Shown here: positions 1-6,593 of the stretch, in pieces
How the letters are laid out: each line of letters starts with the position of its first letter
Numbering within the stretch: the first letter of the stretch is position 1
Assembly: GCA_002331625.1 (NCBI GenBank)
Contig: DCZN01000128.1
Span: 32,694-60,621 of the forward strand
DNA length: 27,928 bases
Direction of reading: 5' to 3'
Origin: Nitrospira sp. UBA2083
Lineage (GTDB): Bacteria; Nitrospirota; Nitrospiria; Nitrospirales; Nitrospiraceae
Program-made: the position numbers and the translations under genes
The notes under the pieces: generated by a model
Told to the model about the DNA's origin: nothing
Databases searched by the model: none
Seen by the model: the letters and a program-made list of their open reading frames with translations, nothing else

Positions 1-16
1 TCAGCGACTAACAGAA

Positions 17-78
17 CCCTTCTACCTTGTCAACGGAGGTCTCCCCGCCTTGTCCTCCCGTTGACAAGACAGAAGGGG
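17..78. repeat. Long imperfect inverted repeat upstream of hemQ-like gene
   Basis: Arms at 17-36 and 58-77 pair as a 7-bp outer stem (CCCTTCT with AGAAGGG), a small internal loop, and a perfect 10-bp inner stem (TTGTCAACGG with CCGTTGACAA), leaving a loop of about 21 nt. The right arm contains the TTGACA that serves as the likely -35 of the next gene. It could be an operator overlapping the promoter, or the terminator of a gene lying left of the window. There is no clear T-run after either arm, which favours the operator reading slightly. Confidence 0.6.
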
Positions 79-90
79 AAATGCTAAACG
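61..90 (+). promoter_or_regulatory. Candidate sigma70 promoter of the hemQ-like gene
   Basis: A perfect TTGACA lies at 61-66. After an 18-nt spacer comes TAAACG at 85-90, preceded by TG at 82-83 (extended -10). Transcription would start near 97, giving a leader of about 40 nt with AAAGGAG at 127-133 just before the ATG at 139. The -35 sits inside the right arm of the inverted repeat at 17-78. Confidence 0.45.
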
Positions 91-138
91 AAGAAAAACT
101 GAGGAAGCCAGCCTGTCAATTTACTAAAGGAGCTTTGA

Positions 139-861
139 ATGTCGACTCCGGAGACCCCCCCTGCCACACAGACGCCCCGGCGCCAGTACGTCAATTTTGT
201 GTTCTATAAAGTAGACCCGGCCTGGCGGCGCCTACCAGAGGATGTCCGTACACAGGGCAAACAGGAGTTCTTACGGGCTGTGGAAGACTTCAACGGCAAG
301 GTCCTCGTGGTTCCCTACTCCACTGTCGGCATCCGTGGGGACTGCGATTTGATGTTGTGGCGTATCAGTTATGACCTCGATTTGTTCCAAGATATGAGCT
401 CGAAGATCCTCGCCTCCGGCCTCGGCCAGTATCTCTCGACTCCTTATTCCTACCTGGCCTTGACCAAGCGGTCCGTCTATGTCGACCACCATACGCATGC
501 AGGACAGGAAGGGAAGCGGCTCACCGTGGTTCCGGGAAAGAGCAAATACATCTTTGTCTACCCATTTTTGAAGACTCGGGAGTGGTTCCTGCTGACAAAG
601 GCAGCGCGTCAGGGCATGATGGACGAGCATATTGAAGTGGGTCATCGATTTCCGTCGGTCAAGTTGAACACGACATATTCCTTTGGGTTGGATGATCAGG
701 AATGGGTCGTGGCATTTGAAAGCGACAAGCCCGAGGATTTTCTGGACTTGGTCATGGCGCTACGGGAGACGGAAGGATCACGATATACCTTGCGGGATAC
801 CCCGATCTTCACCTGTATCCGTCGTAGTCTCAAGGAAACCCTCGACACACTCGGCGGGTAG
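139..861 (+). CDS. Chlorite dismutase/HemQ-family heme protein (probable coproheme decarboxylase)
   Basis: This 240-residue protein belongs to the chlorite dismutase superfamily; the C-terminal signature GLDDQEWVVAFESD (183-196) followed by RYTLRDTPIFTC is typical. It has no signal peptide, so it is cytoplasmic, unlike the periplasmic chlorite-degrading enzyme known from Nitrospira. By alignment from memory, H164 is the proximal heme ligand. Y141 (in VYPF) matches the catalytic tyrosine of HemQ, and R127 a propionate-binding arginine. The position that is arginine in true chlorite dismutases, and glutamine in firmicute HemQ, is Leu176 here. Decarboxylation of coproheme to heme b in the coproporphyrin-dependent pathway is therefore more likely than chlorite breakdown. 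The start is supported by AAAGGAG about 6 nt upstream. The gene stands alone with its own promoter and terminator. Family assignment is firm; the exact reaction is inferred. Confidence 0.85.
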   Translation: MSTPETPPATQTPRRQYVNFVFYKVDPAWRRLPEDVRTQGKQEFLRAVEDFNGKVLVVPYSTVGIRGDCDLMLWRISYDLDLFQDMSSKILASGLGQYLSTPYSYLALTKRSVYVDHHTHAGQEGKRLTVVPGKSKYIFVYPFLKTREWFLLTKAARQGMMDEHIEVGHRFPSVKLNTTYSFGLDDQEWVVAFESDKPEDFLDLVMALRETEGSRYTLRDTPIFTCIRRSLKETLDTLGG

Positions 862-885
862 CAACCCGATTCAGAGCCAGTAGCA

Positions 886-923
886 GGGCCTTCGGTCAAA
901 ATTGATCGAAGGCCCTTTGTTTT
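886..923 (+). terminator. Rho-independent terminator of the hemQ-like gene
   Basis: A perfect 9-bp stem (886-894 GGGCCTTCG with 907-915 CGAAGGCCC) is extended inward by a G-T wobble and TCAA/TTGA to about 14 bp. It is followed by TTTGTTTT. It begins 25 nt after the TAG stop. Confidence 0.92.
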
Positions 924-957
924 ATTGCCAATGTCACACCAGCGCTGCATGGCTCTC

Positions 958-977
958 GTTATTCGAATTCGGATAAC
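958..977. promoter_or_regulatory. 20-bp near-perfect palindrome, possible operator
   Basis: GTTATTCGAATTCGGATAAC is self-complementary at 18 of 20 positions (the central CGAATTCG is perfect). It lies between the terminator at 886-923 and the next gene, about 15 bp upstream of a TTGACA at 993-998. Placement beside a possible -35 suggests a binding site for a dimeric regulator. No family can be named. Confidence 0.4.
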
Positions 978-1056
978 CAACTGAAAGCGGCTTTGACAGC
1001 CTGACAAACCCTATGGTACCTGTACAAGATCAAGCTGATACAGAGACCGAGTGATC

Positions 1057-1278
1057 ATGACGGACACGACCGCCCTTTATGCCCTGCGTTTCCCGGATGG
1101 GTCGCTCAGCCTCTACATCGATGAGCAGTATGCCCAAGATCGAGGGATCGACCCCTCTCGCCTCGTGCGCATCGAAATCCCGCGAGAGATGTTCATTAGC
1201 GGAACCATTCAGGACATTCGGGAATATGTGGCGCTTCAACTCGAACGGTATCCTCAACAGCAAACTGGTACTGCCTAG
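1057..1278 (+). CDS. Small conserved-looking hypothetical protein (73 aa)
   Basis: I do not recognise a family. The product is a small acidic soluble protein without signal peptide, membrane helix or cysteines. It reads like a compact alpha/beta fold: a strand near the start (ALYALRFPDGSLSLYID), then ARG/ILE-rich segment RLVRIEIPREMF, and a C-terminal helix (IQDIREYVALQLERY). The start could also be the GTG at 1051, two codons earlier; no strong ribosome-binding site decides between them. The next gene begins 91 nt downstream on the same strand, so they may be cotranscribed. Codon use looks like that of its neighbours, which supports it being a real gene. Confidence 0.6.
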   Translation: MTDTTALYALRFPDGSLSLYIDEQYAQDRGIDPSRLVRIEIPREMFISGTIQDIREYVALQLERYPQQQTGTA

Positions 1279-1369
1279 TGCTACGATGGTTGACTCAGCC
1301 GACCAGATCACGGCACCGAATCCAGGCTCTCTCGATGCATCTCCCATCACCAGCTGAACCAGACCGACT

Positions 1370-2551
1370 ATGACACACACACTCACCTCGTCGCCCCTGA
1401 CTGCCGAGACAATCGAGGATGTGATCGCCGGCTTGCCGATCCAAGGGCGCATTATCCTCCGTCTCCTCTTGCTCCAATATCTCGACGTGACACACGACGA
1501 AATTCTGTTCATGGTTGCGGATCGACCGGATCCTCGCTGCGTCTCCGGCAAAAAGCCTGTGACCACCATGACCCAGGAGTCCATCACCGCCATGATCGAC
1601 CGTCGGAACGAGTACCGCCGGCGAGCTCGACTTCGTCGAGAGCGAACGTGGTTGCAATGTATTGCCCTTGAACATCTCGCCCACACGTCCAGCGCATTCG
1701 TGACGCGCGCCGCTCTACTACTTGCCGACCGCGGGGTCCCCTCGAACACGATCGAATCCCTGGAAAGACAGGCTCGCACGGCCGTCCCGTCAACGACGTT
1801 GCGGGTGCTGGAACAACAGTGGGACAACGATGAGATCAGTCCTGAGGAATACCAGAAGCACCGCTTGGTCGTTGAGATGCAAACGCAACGTCGCTTCGCT
1901 GAACGGTTCAGAAAACGCCTCACCCTTGCAGAACGTGAACGCCAGACGTCCGACTCGACCACGCTGCTGGACCATGAGATCGGCCACATCTGGGGAATTC
2001 CCGCCGGTACCCTTGCAGCCCGCAAGGTGAAGTTCTTGGGCCAGTATCTCATGGCCGTCCAAGCCAGATGTGCTGGTTCCCTCTCAAAGGCCGAGCATCT
2101 CCCTTCACCAGACGTGTGGAGCGAGACGATGCGTGTGCTCTCGCATGCTCCGCTTGAACGATCGATTGCCACCTACGATGGGCTTGAGGGAACGGAATCC
2201 GCCCTTATTGAAAAGCTAGAACTGTATGCGATGATCGGAATCCCTGAGGCACATGAGACTAGGTTCTGGAACTCGCTCGTCTATGGAGCCAGTTCCAACG
2301 CCATCCATACCGAAACGACCAGAACGCTGTTTGGACTCCAACGGCTGGTCTCGATCCAGAAAAATCTCGACACCAGTGATGCAGCCCTGGATGAAGAGTT
2401 GCTCAAACGGTCAACTGCCACACCCAAGGACTCTGCACTCCCGGCCCCTGGTCAGGAAACTGGCCATGGGGAGCTGACCGACCTGCAGCGGCATATTCTT
2501 CATAACTTTATCGGAGAGGATGTCACCGGCAGGCCGTCTGACAAATGGTAA
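1370..2551 (+). CDS. Hypothetical protein, 393 aa, helical and charged
   Basis: No family recognised. The protein is soluble, with no signal peptide or membrane segment, and is mostly alpha-helical. Around residues 65-105 it has a very basic stretch (DRRNEYRRRARLRRERTWLQ), and further Arg/Glu-rich helices lie around residues 140-190. The segment GRIILRLLLLQYLDVTHDEILFMVADRPDP (about 26-55) followed by the basic region resembles the helix layout of a DNA- or RNA-binding protein, but no HTH signature can be asserted. A histidine pair in LLDHEIGHIWGIP (about 199-211) looks superficially like a metalloprotease HExxH but is HEIGH with a hydrophobic context. This HEIGH does fit HExxH formally, so a zinc-metallopeptidase-like site is possible though unproven. 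The opposite strand also carries a long open frame, judged a shadow. Confidence 0.6.
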   Translation: MTHTLTSSPLTAETIEDVIAGLPIQGRIILRLLLLQYLDVTHDEILFMVADRPDPRCVSGKKPVTTMTQESITAMIDRRNEYRRRARLRRERTWLQCIALEHLAHTSSAFVTRAALLLADRGVPSNTIESLERQARTAVPSTTLRVLEQQWDNDEISPEEYQKHRLVVEMQTQRRFAERFRKRLTLAERERQTSDSTTLLDHEIGHIWGIPAGTLAARKVKFLGQYLMAVQARCAGSLSKAEHLPSPDVWSETMRVLSHAPLERSIATYDGLEGTESALIEKLELYAMIGIPEAHETRFWNSLVYGASSNAIHTETTRTLFGLQRLVSIQKNLDTSDAALDEELLKRSTATPKDSALPAPGQETGHGELTDLQRHILHNFIGEDVTGRPSDKW

Positions 2552-2561
2552 ACTTTCAATC

Positions 2562-2589
2562 TTGCCAATCACGAGCAGTTCGGTATAAT
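2562..2589 (+). promoter_or_regulatory. Sigma70-like promoter for the OB-fold gene
   Basis: TTGCCA at 2562-2567, a 16-nt spacer, and a perfect TATAAT at 2584-2589. Predicted transcription start is near 2596, only about 5 nt before the first ATG at 2601. Initiation would thus be near-leaderless there, or translation begins at the in-frame ATG at 2643. Confidence 0.6.
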
Positions 2590-2600
2590 TACCTCCAGCC

Positions 2601-3041
2601 ATGTTAAGCCAACCTACCAGACTACAACCGTTTGCCCCCCCCATGCCTCTGTTTCTTCTTCTCTTCTTGCTGTTTCTCTTCGCGCCAGGATCACTCGGCA
2701 TTGCGTCGGCTACGGCGAGTGGCCTCATTGAGATAGCAGAACTCCTGGCACACCCAGAGCAATATGATCACCAAGACGTGATGGTCACTGGAAAAGTCAT
2801 GAACGTACAGCTGGCTACCAATCGGCAGGGACAACCGGCCTATGGATTCTTGCTACAAGACCAGGCCGGTACGCTGAAGGTGGTGAGTCTCGGCCAACTC
2901 GAAGTTCATGAGGGTGATCAAGTGATCGTGGAGGGCGTGTTTAGTCGTCTCCGCCAAGTGGGCCGCACAATCGTCTATAATGAGATCAAAGCCATCTCGG
3001 TCAAGCCAATGACCCGCCTCAATCCTGACCTCGTCGGCTGA
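2601..3041 (+). CDS. Exported OB-fold protein
   Basis: A strongly hydrophobic segment (LFLLLFLLFLFAPGSLGIASATA, about residues 17-39) forms a signal peptide or membrane anchor. The mature part, about 100 residues, has the strand pattern of an OB fold of the nucleic-acid-binding-like type (tRNA_anti-like): YDHQDVMVTGKVMNV, then YGFLLQDQAGTLKVVS, then EGDQVIVEGVFSRL and YNEIKAISVKP. Such domains in exported bacterial proteins often bind small ligands or act as stress or envelope proteins rather than binding nucleic acid. The specific role is unknown. The start is uncertain: ATG 2601 gives a positively charged n-region, while ATG 2643 fits the promoter position better. Three exported proteins follow one another here (this gene, 3127 and 3562), suggesting a shared envelope role. 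Confidence 0.7.
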   Translation: MLSQPTRLQPFAPPMPLFLLLFLLFLFAPGSLGIASATASGLIEIAELLAHPEQYDHQDVMVTGKVMNVQLATNRQGQPAYGFLLQDQAGTLKVVSLGQLEVHEGDQVIVEGVFSRLRQVGRTIVYNEIKAISVKPMTRLNPDLVG

Positions 3042-3126
3042 TTGCCTCAATCGCTGTTCACCCCGTTGGGGCCATGTTTCGAGTACACATTGGAAGTAGT
3101 TGCTTTTCCGTTGTTCTCAGCCAACA

Positions 3127-3522
3127 ATGGCTACTATGACGCGGCAGACTCTCCTCGCGTTGACGCTGGGACTTATCGCGCAGGTTTCGCTGACAAGCTG
3201 CACCGCCCCCGCACATGTTAGCGAGTACCCCAATCAACAACGCATGGTTGGGAAATCCAAGTCAGCGATCCTTGCCTGTGCGGGGACACCGCAAAAGGAA
3301 GCTTCCGACAGTGAGCGAACCATTCTACGATATTATCGAGAAGCACCGATCCTAGAAGAATCTCGGCCAGTTGGGAAAGGAAGCTTTGCGACCATTCGTC
3401 ATGGCTGTTGGGCCACCGTTGTTCTGACTGATGATCGTGTCGTGGATGTTCACTACCGTTTTGTCCCTCCGACATTTGATGCCTCCAACGACTGTGAAGA
3501 CATTTTTGATTCCTGTCAGTAG
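3127..3522 (+). CDS. Putative lipoprotein, BamE/SmpA-OmlA-like
   Basis: A signal peptide ending in a lipobox (Leu-Thr-Ser-Cys, with the cysteine at codon 22 counted from the ATG at 3136) predicts lipid attachment. After it, the stretch VGKSKSAILACAGTPQKEASDSERTILRYY has the layout of the SmpA/OmlA (BamE) family: a turn with G-x-S/T, a helix, G-x-P and then a strand. A later hydrophobic strand (GCWATVVLTDDRVVDVHYRF) also fits. Two further cysteines near the C-terminus (NDCEDIFDSCQ) could form a disulfide. The start may be ATG 3127, ATG 3136 or TTG 3100; no Shine-Dalgarno sequence settles it. It is located 85 nt after an exported OB-fold gene and 39 nt before another exported protein. The BamE-like call is a fold-level inference; it need not be part of the Bam complex. 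Confidence 0.65.
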   Translation: MATMTRQTLLALTLGLIAQVSLTSCTAPAHVSEYPNQQRMVGKSKSAILACAGTPQKEASDSERTILRYYREAPILEESRPVGKGSFATIRHGCWATVVLTDDRVVDVHYRFVPPTFDASNDCEDIFDSCQ

Positions 3523-3561
3523 CGGAAGATTTCGACTGATCCCATACCATCGTGGTTGCCC

Positions 3562-4482
3562 ATGATCCCCCTCACTTTCCGAACAGCGACGACCCTCAGC
3601 ATGAGCCTCGGACTTAGCCTCCTCTTGATCGATCCCCCACAGGTATCGGCCTTGGAAAAGTATGGACGCCCGCTTCCATCCTTGGAGGATCCAAACGGGA
3701 GAGGAACGGAAGAATCCCTCTTCGCCGGTTATTTCCTCACCGGCGTGTTTGCCTCGAACCCAACCTTTGCGGCCAGACCTGATAATACCGGTCTGGTTGG
3801 ACTGCGCCACATGCTTCATCTAGAAACCGATCTCTACAAGCAATATCTGACGTTCTATACTGACCAGAACTTTTTCTCGGATCGCACGAACGGATGGATT
3901 GAATTGAGCGAGTGGGACGGAACCTATGCCTTCACCGGCGTACTTGCCCACTTCAACTGGCGTCTCCAATACGAACGTGATGTCCCGATCGATCGAAAAA
4001 GTCTCTCGCAGGAATATGCGGATGGACTGGTCACGGCGAAGTTTCAAGCCGTCCAAGACCTGGCTGGCTGGCGTCGGATGTTCCCGAATCAAAACCTGAC
4101 GGTCTATGCCGGAGCCGGCTGGCTGTTCCATAACAAAAATTACTTCGCCAGGCCCGACAATACCGGACGAGCCCTCTTTCGATACGTCGCCCATGCTGAC
4201 CTTGATCTTTACAAGAACAAGATCGTGCTCTACGGCGACATTAATATGTTTACGGATCGCGATGCCGGCAACCAAGTCAGTCCGACGGAATTGGATTGGA
4301 TCGTAGGGCTCGCCGCACGATGGCACAACATGGAACTCGCCATCTACCACGAACAGGATCAGCCCCTCGATCGAGATGGACTCGTTCAGAAATATCTGGC
4401 CATCCAGCTTCGCTTTTCTTTCGATATTTCAAAGCAGGATCTTGGGATCGGAGTCACGAAACCGACAGCAGCCAGTCAGTGA
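3562..4482 (+). CDS. Exported protein with two tandem homologous halves, barrel-like
   Basis: The 306-residue product has an N-terminal signal peptide (hydrophobic 11-24, cleavage near VSA at 28-30). The mature part consists of two homologous halves, about 54-163 and 182-289, with a constant offset of 125 residues. ARPDNTG at 71-77 matches 196-202. DLYK at 90-93 matches 215-218. YTDQNFFSDR at 99-108 matches YGDINMFTDR at 224-233. Alternating aromatic strands (YLTFYTDQNFF, FNWRLQYERD, MELAIYHEQD) suggest an outer-membrane beta-barrel or a secreted beta-rich protein. I cannot name a family. Starting at ATG 3562 puts the signal peptide at the N-terminus; no good ribosome-binding site is seen. 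The 3' end overlaps the convergent dehydrogenase gene by 7 bp. Confidence 0.75.
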   Translation: MIPLTFRTATTLSMSLGLSLLLIDPPQVSALEKYGRPLPSLEDPNGRGTEESLFAGYFLTGVFASNPTFAARPDNTGLVGLRHMLHLETDLYKQYLTFYTDQNFFSDRTNGWIELSEWDGTYAFTGVLAHFNWRLQYERDVPIDRKSLSQEYADGLVTAKFQAVQDLAGWRRMFPNQNLTVYAGAGWLFHNKNYFARPDNTGRALFRYVAHADLDLYKNKIVLYGDINMFTDRDAGNQVSPTELDWIVGLAARWHNMELAIYHEQDQPLDRDGLVQKYLAIQLRFSFDISKQDLGIGVTKPTAASQ

Positions 4483-5339
4483 GGGAGCTTCAAAACCTTT
4501 ATGAGCAGCCGGTCGAGAAGCCTGTCAGAAAGGACTTGTCCGATCAAGGCACGGACCTTTGCATCCAAACCAACAAGATAGCGGGTTTTGGGACGAGGCG
4601 CGATCAACGCATCCTCAACCGCCTTCGCCACAACATCAGGGGGAATTGCTCGCTTCGTAGCCTCGTCTACCACCTTCCGCACGGCGGCGACCATTGGCTC
4701 ATACAGCCTTCGAAGCTCTGCCCCAACGGTGACCTCTCGATGGGCTGCTTCCGCAGAGGATTTGGCCCAGATCGGGGTTGCAATCGCACCAGGTTCGACA
4801 ATCGACACATGGATCCCCCACTGCCGCACTTCCAATCGCAATGCGTCCGTGATGGCTTCGAGCGCAAACTTCGACGCTGAATAGGGACCCATCAGGGGCA
4901 TTGCTGCTCGTCCGGCAATAGAGCCCATGTTGACGATCCGCCCACGGGCTTGCCGAATCAGCGGAAGAAATTGCTGCGTCACCGCCACCTGACTGATAAC
5001 ATTGACTTCAAGCTGGCGTCGAAGATCAGGAATCGGGATGGCCTCCAACGGTGAAGCCACCGCGATACCGGCATTGTTCACAAGCCCATATAATCCATTC
5101 GTTCCGACTCGTTCTGAAACAATCGCATGAGATTGTTGAATTGACGAACGGTCTGTCACATCGAGGATCAGTGGGATGAGCCTATCTGAGCTGGATTGTT
5201 GTAGTGCAGCTCCATCTTCTGGCTTCCGCACTCCTGCAAATACAGTGAAGCCCAATCGATCAAGATGACGCGCACAGGCTGCTCCAATTCCCGTCGACGC
5301 TCCCGTGATGAGCACTGCCCGATTGTTTTCGATCGACAT
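4476..5339 (-). CDS. Short-chain dehydrogenase/reductase (SDR), classical type
   Basis: This 287-residue NAD(P)-dependent oxidoreductase has the classical SDR signatures. The nucleotide loop TGASTGIG is at 12-19, NNAG at 88-91, and the catalytic tetrad N113, S140, Y153, K157 (YSASK) is complete. PG after the catalytic region (EPGAIATP) is also typical. An arginine in the beta2 region (GVRKP) suggests NADP preference. The C-terminal 60 residues (AIPPDVVAKAVEDALIAPRPKTRYLVGLDAKV) match SDRs annotated as oxidoreductases of retinol- or steroid-dehydrogenase type; the substrate cannot be deduced. The gene is monocistronic, converging on the exported-protein gene and facing away from the tRNA gene. 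Confidence 0.9.
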   Translation of the reverse strand: MSIENNRAVLITGASTGIGAACARHLDRLGFTVFAGVRKPEDGAALQQSSSDRLIPLILDVTDRSSIQQSHAIVSERVGTNGLYGLVNNAGIAVASPLEAIPIPDLRRQLEVNVISQVAVTQQFLPLIRQARGRIVNMGSIAGRAAMPLMGPYSASKFALEAITDALRLEVRQWGIHVSIVEPGAIATPIWAKSSAEAAHREVTVGAELRRLYEPMVAAVRKVVDEATKRAIPPDVVAKAVEDALIAPRPKTRYLVGLDAKVRALIGQVLSDRLLDRLLIKVLKLPH

Positions 5340-5433
5340 CTCGCTACTTCAAAGTTCCTGACGGAGAACCATACCAGGTCTTGAACGACCTCAACCATAC
5401 ACGACATGACACGGCTATTCCACATCCACTCGA

Positions 5434-5463
5434 TGGACACAAGCCTCGCTCTTCAGTTATTAT
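5434..5463 (+). promoter_or_regulatory. Promoter of the tRNA-Met gene
   Basis: TGGACA at 5434-5439 and TATTAT at 5458-5463 are separated by 18 nt. They place the transcription start near 5470, about 18 nt before the mature tRNA 5' end. Confidence 0.5.
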
Positions 5464-5487
5464 TTGGATTCTTCTGCGTGACGTTGT

Positions 5488-5563
5488 GGCGGTGTAGCTC
5501 AGTTGGCAGAGCAGCGGACTCATAAGCCGCGGGTCGGCCGTTCAATCCGGCCCACCGCCACCA
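5488..5563 (+). tRNA. tRNA-Met (CAT), elongator type
   Basis: A 76-nt cloverleaf with encoded CCA. The acceptor GGCGGTG (5488-5494) pairs with CACCGCC (5553-5559), the discriminator is A5560 and CCA occupies 5561-5563. The D arm is GCTC/GAGC, the T arm GGCCG/CGGCC is perfect, and the T loop is TTCAATC. The anticodon loop CTCATAA (5519-5525) gives anticodon CAT. G1-C72 pairing and the absence of the three G-C anticodon-stem pairs exclude initiator tRNA. tRNA-Ile with a lysidine-modified CAT is possible but less likely. One oddity is A5518 opposite G5526 at the base of the anticodon loop (positions 31-39), a mismatch where U39 is normal. Confidence 0.9.
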
Positions 5564-5810
5564 ACCCGCATTTCTTGCGTCCCACCCACTAGTCACCGCA
5601 TTATCGTAATCATTGTCGGCGGATAAACCCCATCGACTTTCCTCCATTCCAAATCTCGCTTGCGCGCACCGGCACCTCATCAGGCACAGCCTTCTTCCTT
5701 GCGCCGCTAGGTTAACACCTCCAGTGTTTCATCTCAGAATTCGGAGCTTGCTCGTCCCGCGATTCTTTATCGTTGTATCGTTACTGGCGTCGACGGATGG
5801 ATGCCTCCGG
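5564..5810 (+). repeat. Diverged direct repeat, copy A, abutting tRNA-Met
   Basis: Directly after the tRNA CCA. The first 65-68 nt match copy B (from 7331) with about 7 mismatches, including the shared core CGCATTATCGTAATCA followed by TGTCGGCGGATAAACCCC. Similarity then weakens but resumes in ACTTTCCTC, ATTCCAAA, TTCGKAGCTTGCTCGT-like blocks up to about 5800. The two copies also share the last 10 nt of the tRNA with one mismatch. No open frame accounts for the conservation. Confidence 0.75.
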
Positions 5811-6593
5811 TAGTCTCGTTCCCCCCATGAAGCTAGCTCTTACCGACCTCACCATATGGTGAGGAATTAATCCGACTGGCTTCCGTTTGGCTCAGACACC
5901 CAAATTCCAGCTGTACCATCTTTCTTCTGCAGGATTCAGCCCTCCCCTGAGCTTCGGATTGCCAACGGTCGGCCTCGCCTTAACCGCTCCCCTATCACTT
6001 TTATAACTCTCACCCACCCACCGAAGGCATAGATTCTATCTTCAACTATGGACTCTGTTCTTCCCAGTGATCCACAGTCTCTGGCTTTGAGAGGGAGGCA
6101 GTAGGTCTGCCCTCATAACAAATATTCCCTTCCATGCCTCGTGTGGGCTCGGCAGCGGGCATTTTGCCCCTCGCTGTCTACTTGGGCTTGAGGTTTCCTG
6201 CCACAGTCCGACCTTGTCGCTGTACGCGACCTACCGGACCAGTTACAACCTCGTAGTTTGTCTTCCTTCAAGCAGACTCTACGTACAAACAATGTGCTGT
6301 GCGGCTTGCGAGGTCCGTACAGGAAGAAACAGCCTCACGTGAACGGTCTTCTTACCGCGCAGCGACGCTTTGGAATAAGGTTTGCCATACTGACATTAAG
6401 AAGACAGACGCTCGCTCTCACGAAAGTCGCGGTGAACATCCGCTGCCACACTAAGCATTCGCTCACTCGGCACAGAGGAGGCGCGCGAGCGATTGAGTTA
6501 GGTTGGATTCACACCACAGGGAAAGAAACTAGAGCGCACAGGAGGCAGGAAGGAGTCACGAGCATTCCATCATTGCCAACCAGGAGGTGTTGG
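5811..6593. other. Gene-poor stretch with several potential hairpins
   Basis: About 780 bp without a convincing coding frame on either strand. Frames here are short, lack ribosome-binding sites and have composition unlike the neighbouring genes. Besides the palindrome at 5847-5864, it holds hairpin-forming segments: GGCAG/CTGCC around 6097-6111, CAGCG-GGCA/TGCC-CGCTG around 6153-6177, and GTCGC/GCGAC around 6217-6231. The density of paired segments between about 6080 and 6340 hints at a structured RNA or a decayed ribozyme-bearing element, but I cannot match it to any known RNA family by eye. The last part, up to 6593, includes the leader of the DUF1566 gene. Confidence 0.45.
5847..5864. repeat. 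Perfect 18-bp palindrome
   Basis: CCTCACCATATGGTGAGG is perfectly self-complementary and stands in a stretch with no gene. It could be an operator for a dimeric regulator, a remnant of a mobile-element end or the base of an RNA hairpin with a tiny loop. It is not followed by a T-run, so a terminator is unlikely. Confidence 0.65.

Noticed and set aside
139..861. Functional chlorite dismutase
   Set aside because: No signal peptide and no arginine at the catalytic position; a HemQ-like role fits the visible residues better.
1030..2172. Long open frame (380 codons) on the minus strand opposite the 393-residue gene
   Set aside because: The translation is Arg/Ser-rich with no domain, the plus-strand frame has normal protein composition, and neighbours on that side run plus; it is the usual shadow of GC-rich coding DNA.
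3060..3075. CCCC-GTT-GGGG hairpin after the OB-fold gene as a terminator
   Set aside because: Only 4 bp, with no T-run; could be chance.
5811..6340. Group II intron, retron or diversity-generating retroelement remnant
   Set aside because: No reverse transcriptase frame, no recognisable domain V or template repeat; kept only as a structured, unexplained region.
6258..6593. Upstream extension of the DUF1566 open frame
   Set aside because: A strong ribosome-binding site and a signal peptide start at 6594; the extension is Arg/Thr-rich without a ribosome-binding site.
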